In this document: piece by piece, positions 42,997 through 50,116 of the stretch | Layout of the letters: the number at the start of each line of letters is the position of its first letter | How positions within the stretch are numbered: the stretch's first letter is position 1 | Assembly: GCA_016711215.1 (NCBI GenBank) | Contig: JADJTL010000002.1 | Span: 434,001 to 498,000 of the forward strand | Direction: 5' to 3' | Source: Pseudomonadota bacterium | GTDB lineage: Bacteria; Myxococcota_A; Polyangia; GCA-2747355 | DNA: 64,000 bases | Program-made: the position numbers and the translations under genes | Notes under the pieces: generated by a model | The model's input: only the letters and a program-made list of their open reading frames with translations | Database searches by the model: none | Told to the model about the DNA's origin: nothing

Positions 42997-44186
42997 TCAA
43001 CCTCGCACGCCGCGATGTCGCCAACCACCTCGGCCGCTATCTGCTCACCGGCCTTGGACTGGGGCTCTTGATCGGCGTCACCCTGACCATGGCGGGGGTC
43101 TATCGGGGCATGGTCGACGATGCCAAGGTCCTGCTCCGGGCCGGCCGAGCAGACATCTGGGTCGTGCAGCAGCACACGCTCGGGCCCTTTGCCGAGCCAT
43201 CGAGCCTGCCGGACGACGTCTATCGCAGCCTCGAAGGGCTCCCGGGCATCGCCGAGACCGGCAACGTGGCCTATCTCACGATGCAGGTGCAGCACGGCGG
43301 CAAGGAGCGCCGCGTGATGCTCGCGGGCTACACGCCGGGGAGGCTCGGCGGCCCGCCCTTTCTCATCGCCGGGCGACCGATTTCCCGTTCCCACTACGAG
43401 GCGGTGGCCGACGCCAAGACCGGCTTCGCGGTGGGCGACCGCGTTCGCATTCGTCGCAACGACTACGCCGTGGTGGGACTGACTCGACGCATGGTTTCCT
43501 CGGGCGGCGACCCGATGGTCTTCATTCCCCTGAAGGACGCTCAGGAGGCCCAGTTCCTGCGCGACAACGACGCCATCGGCAACGACCGTCATCGCCTCGC
43601 CGCGAACGCGGCCCTCAATCGGCCCGGCCAGTCCGCCCTGCTGGAGGCGGTCGAGGCGCTTCAGACCGCCAGCCACCGGGTCAACGCCGTGCTCCTGCGC
43701 GTCGCGGAGGCGCATGACGCGCCGCAGGTGGCCGCCAACATCAGGCGCTGGAAGCACCTGACCGCCTACACCAGCGCCGAGATGGAGGAGATCCTGGTGG
43801 CGAAGCTGATCGCCACCGCGGCCAAGCAGATCGCGCTCTTCCTCTTCATCCTGGCGCTGGTGAGCGCGGCGATCGTTGCCTTCATCATCTACACGATGAC
43901 GCTCGGCAAGCTGAAGGAGCTCGCCGTCCTCAAGCTGATCGGCACGCGCGACCGCACGATCGCCGCGATGATCCTGCAGCAGGCCCTGGGCCTGGGGGCC
44001 ATTGGCTTCTTCGTCGGAAAGTTCGCCGCGACGCTGTGGGCGCCGGTGTTTCCAAAGTACGTCCTCCTCGAAACCAAGGATGCGATCGGCGCCTTCGTGA
44101 TCACCCTGGTGATCTGCGCACTGGCCTCGGTGCTGGCCATTCGCGCCGCGCTGCGCATCGATCCGGGCGAGGCGATTGGCGGATGA
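42993..44186 (+). CDS. FtsX/MacB-type ABC transporter permease
   Basis: The 397-residue permease begins MINLARRDVANHLGRYLLTG with a first helix (about 17-38). A large periplasmic domain fills about 40-270 (DIWVVQQHTLGPFAEPSSLP). Three C-terminal helices follow (IALFLFILALVSAAIVAFII; ALGLGAIGFFVGKFAATLW; AFVITLVICALASVLAIRAA). It ends in RIDPGEAIGG, the usual P-x-EAL-like terminus. This is the MacB/LolC topology, used for mechanotransmission export of lipoproteins, peptides or drugs. It overlaps its neighbours by 4 nt on both sides. Confidence 0.91.
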   Translation: MINLARRDVANHLGRYLLTGLGLGLLIGVTLTMAGVYRGMVDDAKVLLRAGRADIWVVQQHTLGPFAEPSSLPDDVYRSLEGLPGIAETGNVAYLTMQVQHGGKERRVMLAGYTPGRLGGPPFLIAGRPISRSHYEAVADAKTGFAVGDRVRIRRNDYAVVGLTRRMVSSGGDPMVFIPLKDAQEAQFLRDNDAIGNDRHRLAANAALNRPGQSALLEAVEALQTASHRVNAVLLRVAEAHDAPQVAANIRRWKHLTAYTSAEMEEILVAKLIATAAKQIALFLFILALVSAAIVAFIIYTMTLGKLKELAVLKLIGTRDRTIAAMILQQALGLGAIGFFVGKFAATLWAPVFPKYVLLETKDAIGAFVITLVICALASVLAIRAALRIDPGEAIGG

Positions 44187-44905
44187 AGCCCATGACGGCG
44201 ACGGAACCGGCGATCCAGATCGAGAACCTGACGAAGCGCTACGGGCGTGGCACGACCGCCGTCGAGGCGCTCAAGGGCGTGGACATGCAGCTCTACCCCG
44301 GCGAGGTCGTCGGCTTGATCGGTCCCTCTGGTTCGGGCAAGTCCACGCTCTTGAAGTGCCTGGGCGCGGTGATCGAGCCCAGCAGCGGCCGCTTCACCCT
44401 GGCCGGCGAGGTCATCTACGATCACGGGTGGAAGCGGAGGGACCTGCGCGCGCTCCGTCGCGACCGCATCGGCTTCGTCTTCCAGGCGCCCTACCTGATC
44501 CCCTTTCTCGACGCCACCGACAACGTCGCGCTGCTGCCGATGCTCGCCGGCGTGAAGAACGCGGCGGCGCGGGCGACGGCCCTCGCGATGCTGACCGCCC
44601 TCGATGTTCAGCACCGCGCCCACGCGCGCATTTCCGAGCTCTCCGGCGGTGAGCAGCAGCGGGTGGCGATCGCCCGCGCCTTGGCCAACAAACCACCGAT
44701 CATTCTCGCCGACGAGCCGACCGCGCCGCTGGATAGCGTGCGCGCACTCGCCGTCGTCAAGATCCTCAACCGGCTCGCGCAGGAATTCCGCACCGCGATC
44801 ATCGTGGTCACGCACGACGAGAAGATCATTCCGACCTTCAAGCGCATCTACACCATCCGCGACGGCAAGACCTACGAGGCGCCCGGTGAGGGCCGAGCGC
44901 TCTAG
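44183..44905 (+). CDS. MacB/LolD-type ABC transporter ATPase
   Basis: The 240-residue ATPase powers the upstream permease. It has Walker A GPSGSGKST, Q-loop FVFQAPYLIPF, signature LSGGEQQRVAIARAL, Walker B IILADEPTAPLD and the switch His in VVTHD. The D-loop region reads PTAPLDS instead of the common PTGNLDS, a mild variation. ATG 44183 overlaps the permease stop. The gene converges on hipA, with a compound hairpin in between. Confidence 0.94.
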   Translation: MKPMTATEPAIQIENLTKRYGRGTTAVEALKGVDMQLYPGEVVGLIGPSGSGKSTLLKCLGAVIEPSSGRFTLAGEVIYDHGWKRRDLRALRRDRIGFVFQAPYLIPFLDATDNVALLPMLAGVKNAAARATALAMLTALDVQHRAHARISELSGGEQQRVAIARALANKPPIILADEPTAPLDSVRALAVVKILNRLAQEFRTAIIVVTHDEKIIPTFKRIYTIRDGKTYEAPGEGRAL

Positions 44906-44919
44906 CGCTCCCGCACCGG
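44883..44919. terminator. Compound hairpin between the ABC ATPase gene and hipA
   Basis: CCGGTG (44883-44888) pairs with CACCGG (44914-44919), and inside it GAGCGCT (44895-44901) pairs with AGCGCTC (44904-44910) around the ATPase stop codon. It lies at the junction of convergent genes. There is no T-run, so termination is plausible but unproven. Confidence 0.4.
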
Positions 44920-44945
44920 CAGAGGCTGGACGTCGCCCGCGCCGC

Positions 44946-46232
44946 CTAGAACGAGCGAAAGAGCGCGCTCAGCCCGCGGGCGGTGGTTGCGGGGAGGTCG
45001 ATGTCGGCGGCGATCGCGGGCAGCCGGGCGACGGCCTCGCGCACCGGGTCGAGGAAGTGGGTTAGCGGCCGCTTGAGGTCGGCGGCGCGCGCCGCCTGCT
45101 GGAGATCGTCGCGCGTGAAGCCATCGCGCTTGCCGTTGCAGCAGAGCTGATGGTGGTCGATCCAGCGCGAGGCGGGGTTGTAGCTGAAGCAGAGATCGTA
45201 GGCCGGCGCGAGGCGCCAGCGCCCGTGGCCGTCCATCAGGAAGGCGTGGTTCTTGGTGTGGTCGTCCTGGTTGCGGGTGACGAGGTTGAAGACCATCCGC
45301 AGAAAGAGCTGGTCGAGCACGTCCTGGCCCAGCCCGAGCGCGCGTGCGGTGGCGAAGAGCCCCTCGTAGTGCGCCGCGCCGGGCGGATTGCGGTCGGCGT
45401 GAGCGAGGGCGCAGTAGGTTTGCACGTGCAGCTTCTGCCCCTGCGGCCCGCGGTCGAAGCGCCGCGTCATGAAGTGCGCGCGCTCACCGTCGGCGAAGAG
45501 CCGGCACTCGGTCATCTCGATGCCGGCGAGCACGGCCATCACGTGGTAGGCGTACTCGACGCGGCCGAGCTGCTGGCTCGCGGCGTGGCCCTCATCGTCG
45601 AAGCCGTCGAACTTGATCAACCAGTGCGTGAAGCCGCTCGGGCAATCCGCCTGGCCGGACATCACCTGCTGGGTCTGCTCGTTCCAGGCGACGATCGCCT
45701 TGGCCTTGGCGCCGCCCGCCGAGGTCCCGACCTGAATCAGCTTGTGCAGCGCGTCGTCGCCCGGAGGCAAGGGCAGGGGCTGCTCATGCTGCTGGAGCAG
45801 CTGCTCGGCGATGCGCACCAGCTCGTCGACCTCGACCTCGATCACCGTGCTGGCCTCGGGGTCGGTGTCGGGCTCGTACTCCAGCGCGCCGATCCCGCGG
45901 CGGCCCAGATAGGCCAGCCGCTCGATCGGCGTCAGATCGGCCAGCCGGCGACCCTGCCGCGCCAGCCAGCGCTCGAGCAGGCGGTTGCCAAAGCGCTCGG
46001 GCAAGGAATCGGCGATCATCCCCGGCAACCCGCTGAAGGTCGGGCGATCGGCGAGCTCGGCGAAGGCATAGCTTTGCGCGCGGAGGGGCATCAGCAAGGG
46101 ACTGGGCTGGAGACCGCTCTCGCGGAACTCGGGGGTGTACTGCAGCTCGGCGTAGCCCTCGCGCGCGTGCCAGCTCAAGGCGCCGAGCGTGCGACCCCAG
46201 AGCTTGACGCGTAGCGTGTCGAGCGCGCTCAA
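44946..46232 (-). CDS. hipA: HipA-type serine/threonine kinase toxin
   Basis: The 428-residue kinase probably phosphorylates an aminoacyl-tRNA synthetase or similar target to cause growth arrest. The N-terminal HipA subdomain (VKLWGRTLGALSWHA, then FSGLPGMIADSLPERFGNRL) is present. The kinase core has the Gly-rich loop TSAGGAKAKAIV (170-181), RFDR (258-261), the catalytic NQDDHTKNHAF (D323/D324) and the metal-binding APAYDL (D346). All key residues look intact and length is normal. The start overlaps the hipB stop as ATGA, the usual antitoxin-first order. Confidence 0.93.
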   Translation of the reverse strand: MSALDTLRVKLWGRTLGALSWHAREGYAELQYTPEFRESGLQPSPLLMPLRAQSYAFAELADRPTFSGLPGMIADSLPERFGNRLLERWLARQGRRLADLTPIERLAYLGRRGIGALEYEPDTDPEASTVIEVEVDELVRIAEQLLQQHEQPLPLPPGDDALHKLIQVGTSAGGAKAKAIVAWNEQTQQVMSGQADCPSGFTHWLIKFDGFDDEGHAASQQLGRVEYAYHVMAVLAGIEMTECRLFADGERAHFMTRRFDRGPQGQKLHVQTYCALAHADRNPPGAAHYEGLFATARALGLGQDVLDQLFLRMVFNLVTRNQDDHTKNHAFLMDGHGRWRLAPAYDLCFSYNPASRWIDHHQLCCNGKRDGFTRDDLQQAARAADLKRPLTHFLDPVREAVARLPAIAADIDLPATTARGLSALFRSF

Positions 46233-46702
46233 GCGTGGCCTCCGCCGCCGCGCTGGCCTGGATCATCGCCGCCGCTGCCGGGGCCCGGCCCCGCCGGCGC
46301 CGCGTAGCGCGCCCGTAGGGCCGCCGCATCGGCGAGTGGCAGCGCGGCCCGCGCGAAGTCGGGGGCGGCCGGGGGCTCAGGCCGAGGCGCGCGGCGGCGT
46401 GCGCGCGCCTCCCCCGCGAGCCGCTCGAGGGGGGTCGGCCCGGGCTCGCTGAGCAGCGGCGCCAGCAGGTCCAGGCGATCGAGCGCCCGCAGCACGCGCA
46501 GCAGCGTGTCCGTACCGACGGGATGGCCCTGCCAGAGGCGCGTGATCGTGGCCCGACCGACCCCCGCTGCGCGCGCCAGCGCGGCGTCGGTGAGCCGCCC
46601 GCGGCCCTCTTCCCAGCGCCCTTTTTCGGCCTTCAGTCGCCGACCCAGGGCCGCCAATAGCGTGTCCACCGAGGCGCTCGCGGTGTCGGAGAATTGACTC
46701 AT
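46229..46702 (-). CDS. hipB: HipB-like XRE-family antitoxin with long C-terminal tail
   Basis: The 157-residue protein has an XRE helix-turn-helix at about 36-75 (LTDAALARAAGVGRATITRL), and should bind HipA and the operator upstream. Residues 85-157 are an Arg/Pro/Ala/Gly-rich tail, making it longer than classical HipB (about 90). No Shine-Dalgarno precedes ATG 46702, and the promoter places the RNA start only 2-4 nt upstream, so the message is probably leaderless. The inverted repeat over the -10 region and start codon indicates autoregulation. Confidence 0.85.
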   Translation of the reverse strand: MSQFSDTASASVDTLLAALGRRLKAEKGRWEEGRGRLTDAALARAAGVGRATITRLWQGHPVGTDTLLRVLRALDRLDLLAPLLSEPGPTPLERLAGEARARRRAPRPEPPAAPDFARAALPLADAAALRARYAAPAGPGPGSGGDDPGQRGGGGHA

Positions 46703-46739
46703 ATAGGGATCACTATACGTCCTCTGGCCTTTATTTGAA
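46702..46739 (-). promoter_or_regulatory. hipBA promoter with overlapping operator
   Basis: On the minus strand TTCAAA (46739-46734), a 16-nt spacer and TATAGT (46717-46712) form the promoter. An inverted repeat TATAG-N6-CTATA (46717-46702) covers the -10 hexamer and the first base of the hipB ATG. It resembles the spaced-palindrome operators bound by HipB. Confidence 0.65.
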
Positions 46740-46831
46740 TCGTATATTAGCCACTTCGTCCAAGAGCGGCCGAGTCGCGCGGTCCAGTGGGGGGCCCAGT
46801 GGGGCCCTTCCGTCCGCGCCGCCGCTGAGCG

Positions 46832-47737
46832 TCAGTCGTGGGCGCTGAGGCGTCGTACGCGATGACCGCCGGCCCTCAGCAACGCCACGAGACCCTCGGG
46901 GCCGAGGACGTGCGAGATGCCGACGGCGACAAAGGCCGGCGCCTTGCCCTGGAGCAGGGCCTCGATCTGCGGCAGCCAGGCGAGATTGCGCTGATGCAGC
47001 AAGATCTCGTAGCTCTCGCTGCCGGGCGCGAAATCGAGCTCGGCCAGCGCCTGCGCGTTGCCGTGGCGATAGTGTGCGATGTTTGCCTCGAGCGCGCGGC
47101 GAACGCCTTCGAGGTCGGCGAGCTGCTGCTCGAGCGCTGGGATGGCCTCCTCGAGCGGCAAGCGGTTGAGCATCGCCACCTGTTGTTCTGGGGTCTCGAA
47201 GCTGCGCAGCTCCTTGCCGGCGCGCTCGGCGGCGTCGAGCAGGCTGAGGTCGATCGCCTCCTGCGGCTCGATCAGCTTCGCCGCGAGCATCGACGCGACG
47301 ATCCACGGCCGCAGCGTCGCGAGCCGGCTGGCCGGGAAGGGATCGAGGAACGCAACGAGCGCGCCGAAGGCGGCCGGCGAGAGGCGCGCGTCGAGGCGCT
47401 CATCGGGGGGCAGCAGCGCCTGCTGCAACAACACGTTGGGCTCGACGAAGCGCGTGTCGGCCTCGTTCTGAAAGACCGCGGCGCGGTCGAAGTAGCGCCA
47501 GACGGAGGGGGGAAGGTCGGCGCGTGCCGAGAGGCCGAAGTGGTAGGTGCCGAGCAAATAGACCGGCGCACCGGCCTCGGACTCGACCTCCCACAGCAGC
47601 GGTGGCGCACCCCCGCAGGCCGCGAGCGCAAGCGCGCCGACCAAGGCCACCGCGGGCAGGCGTCGCCCGCGACGCCGCAACGCTGGTAGCTCCGGCCGAA
47701 ACGCTGGGTCGCCCATCAGGCGGCCAGCATAGCGCAT
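46832..47737 (-). CDS. TraB/GumN-family lipoprotein
   Basis: The 301-residue protein has a signal peptide ending LALAACGG (lipobox). TraB/GumN motifs follow: LLWEVESEAGAPVYLLGTYH near the mature N-terminus, with GTYH as the first conserved motif, and FVAVGISHVLGPEGLVALLR near the end, where the family has VGxGHL. The fold is related to Tiki/EreA-type metalloproteases, so a metal-dependent hydrolase role in the envelope is possible. Start choice is uncertain: GAGGTG lies about 9 nt before ATG 47737; GTG 47749 and ATG 47716 are alternatives. It stands between hipBA and the propeller lipoprotein operon. Confidence 0.82.
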   Translation of the reverse strand: MRYAGRLMGDPAFRPELPALRRRGRRLPAVALVGALALAACGGAPPLLWEVESEAGAPVYLLGTYHFGLSARADLPPSVWRYFDRAAVFQNEADTRFVEPNVLLQQALLPPDERLDARLSPAAFGALVAFLDPFPASRLATLRPWIVASMLAAKLIEPQEAIDLSLLDAAERAGKELRSFETPEQQVAMLNRLPLEEAIPALEQQLADLEGVRRALEANIAHYRHGNAQALAELDFAPGSESYEILLHQRNLAWLPQIEALLQGKAPAFVAVGISHVLGPEGLVALLRAGGHRVRRLSAHD

Positions 47738-47837
47738 CGTGGCGCGCACCTCGATTGCCGAGGGCCGAGCCGGCCCCTGCGCAGGGGCGCGGAGCCAAGC
47801 GATTCATCGCGTCGTCGATCGCTGCGCAGCGCCGCGC

Positions 47838-50081
47838 TCAGTAGAGCTCGGGGACGCAGCTATAGCTGACGTCGAAGTCGCGCAGCGCGGGGCTGTTGCC
47901 GGCCTCGTCGGCGCGCAGCACGAACTCGAGCTCCAGCGCGCGCGAGGGCTCGGCGAAGCTCGGGTCGCTCTCGGGCGTCAGCTCGAGCGGCGAGCTCAGG
48001 GGCGCGAGCCACGCGCCGGCCACGCCGGCGCCGTCGATCGCGCGCACGCGCACGCGCAACGAGCTGCTGCCGGGCGTGACCGCGGTCCAGCTCACGCGTC
48101 CCCAGCGCGCACCGCGGGTGCTGGCGTCGGCGCAGGGCTCGAGGCGGTAGGCCAGCGTACCCTGCGGCTGGGTGATCCGCTGCAGGCCGAAGCCCGTGAA
48201 GTCGCTGTAGGTGTAGGGGCTCTTGCCGACCTTGACCTGGCGCGCGGGATCGGTCATCGGCGGCGCGCCGACGACGGGGTCGCCCTGATCGTCGACATCG
48301 AGGCGGCTCGCCGCGCTGGCGCTGCCGCTGACGCCCCAGATGTGGCCCTTGCGATCGACGCCAACGCCCCCGCCGGCGCCTGCCGCCTGCCAGTAGCTGG
48401 TGCTCGCGCTCAGGTCGATCACGGGGTCATCCGCGAGGCTGGCGGCATCGATGCGCCAGATGAAGCCCTGGGCGACGGCGACCCAGACCTTGCCGCGGTG
48501 ATCGGGCGCGATGCCGCGCGTGCTCGGCTCGTCGAAGGCGCGGCCGGCCCCGTCGACGAAGCGCTGCGGGTGGCGCACGAGCGTCCAACCCCCCGAGGCG
48601 AGGGTCTGGAAGGTCGCGCGATCGGGCCGGTAACGGTAGACGCGCCCGCTGCTCGACCCACCCAGCCAGACGCTCTGCTGGGGGTCGATGGCGATGCCAT
48701 AGAAGCCGCTCGCCGTATTCGGCCGATCGGGATCGATCGGTGGCAGCAGGCGATAGCCCCGCTCGTTCGGCGAGGCGGTGTCGAGGTAGGCCAGGCTGAC
48801 GTCGTTTCCCACCGACCAGAGGGTGCCGAAGCGATCGATCGCACAACCATAGGGGGCATGGCCCGCGGGCAGCTCGTAGGGCCCCTCGAGCGCACCGGTC
48901 TCGCCCTGCACGCGGTAGAAGCGATTGCTGTAGGGCAGATTCGCGGCGGCCCGATGCTGGTTGGTGCCGACCCACGCGTTGCTCGCCGCCTGGCCGGCCG
49001 CGCCGCCGTCGAGGCAGACGGAGCGACCGACGTCGCGCTCCTCGCCGAAGTTGACGGTGAAGAGCAAGCAGTCGTCATCATAGCCGTAGAACTCGGGCGG
49101 ACCGCCCGCCAAGGCCCCGTCCAGCCCCGTCTCGGTGCAGACGGTGCGCGCGTGGTCGGGCTCGCCATTATTGTCGCAGTCGACGGTGATCGCGCCGTCG
49201 CCATCGCGGTCGCGCGAGGTCTGCACGCCGGGCACGCCGTTGCGGTCGTGGCAATCGGCGATGCGGTTGGCGATCTTCGTCACGGAGGGCTGCCCATAGT
49301 CCGCATTACCGGCGCAGGATCCGCTGCTGCAGCTTCCGCTCAAGCAGTCGCTGTCGTGCTTGCAGGGCTTGGCATGCGCGCGGTTGGCGACCCAGACGTC
49401 GGAGAGGTTGTCCACCGCGGTCCGCGAGGGGCGATGGTAGAAGTCCTGGACGATCGGTCGCTCGTGGAGGTCGAGGCAGGGCTCGCCGGCGGCCACCGGG
49501 CCCCGCGAGGCGCAGGTGACCGTGTAGTAGCGGGCGACCTCCTTGAGGTTGATCGTGTCGATCTTCGAGACGGTTCCGCGCTTCCAGTCGAGGTCGTTGG
49601 CGATCCACATGAAGTTCGTTTCACGCTCGCTGCTCTGCAGCACGACGTCGCCGTTGGGGTCGAGCCCCAGACCCTCGACGCGCGCGAGCGCGGGCTCCTC
49701 GGCGGGGTTGAGCACGAAGGGGCTGTTGCCCCAGACCTTGCAGGTGTCGTCGCAGGTGCCACAGGCGTTGCGCAGGCCCTCGTCGACCACCCCGTCGCAG
49801 TTGTTGTCGCGCCCATCGCAGCGCTCGAGGGCGCCGGCGAAGACCGTCGGATCGCCGTCATCGCAATCCGCACCGGCGGCACAGCCCTCGCCAAAGCCGT
49901 CGTGATCGAGGTCGGTGCCGCCCCCGCAGATTGGGGCCGCGGCATCGCGCGCGCGTCCTCCAGCATCCCCCACGGCAGCAACCAGGCTCGAGTCGCAACC
50001 GACGCCCAGCACCAGCAGTGCGGCACCCAGCAGCCGCGTGAGCTCACAGACCATGCGTGTGGGGTAGCTCATCGACGACAC
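47838..50081 (-). CDS. MopE-type metal-binding, beta-propeller lipoprotein
   Basis: The 747-residue protein has a signal peptide ending ALLVLGVGCDSS (lipobox-like). Residues about 53-105 carry MopE-like repeats: DLDHDGFGEGCAAGADCDDG and ERCDGRDNNCDGVVDEG, a motif predicted to bind calcium or other metals. The rest is a beta-propeller with virginiamycin-B-lyase-like blades (YGCAIDRFGTLWSVGND, FYGIAIDPQQSVWLGGSSSG, RGIAPDHRGKVWVAVAQGF), with Cys-rich insertions (KPCKHDSDCLSGSCSSGSC). The final 120 residues look like an Ig-type domain. GTG 50081 has GGAAGGGGAG 4 nt upstream; ATG 50072 is an alternative. It is 35 nt downstream of the NHL propeller gene. Confidence 0.82.
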   Translation of the reverse strand: MSSMSYPTRMVCELTRLLGAALLVLGVGCDSSLVAAVGDAGGRARDAAAPICGGGTDLDHDGFGEGCAAGADCDDGDPTVFAGALERCDGRDNNCDGVVDEGLRNACGTCDDTCKVWGNSPFVLNPAEEPALARVEGLGLDPNGDVVLQSSERETNFMWIANDLDWKRGTVSKIDTINLKEVARYYTVTCASRGPVAAGEPCLDLHERPIVQDFYHRPSRTAVDNLSDVWVANRAHAKPCKHDSDCLSGSCSSGSCAGNADYGQPSVTKIANRIADCHDRNGVPGVQTSRDRDGDGAITVDCDNNGEPDHARTVCTETGLDGALAGGPPEFYGYDDDCLLFTVNFGEERDVGRSVCLDGGAAGQAASNAWVGTNQHRAAANLPYSNRFYRVQGETGALEGPYELPAGHAPYGCAIDRFGTLWSVGNDVSLAYLDTASPNERGYRLLPPIDPDRPNTASGFYGIAIDPQQSVWLGGSSSGRVYRYRPDRATFQTLASGGWTLVRHPQRFVDGAGRAFDEPSTRGIAPDHRGKVWVAVAQGFIWRIDAASLADDPVIDLSASTSYWQAAGAGGGVGVDRKGHIWGVSGSASAASRLDVDDQGDPVVGAPPMTDPARQVKVGKSPYTYSDFTGFGLQRITQPQGTLAYRLEPCADASTRGARWGRVSWTAVTPGSSSLRVRVRAIDGAGVAGAWLAPLSSPLELTPESDPSFAEPSRALELEFVLRADEAGNSPALRDFDVSYSCVPELY

Positions 50082-50116
50082 GTGGCTCCCCTTCCTTTGG
50101 CCTCGGCTCGCGGGCA

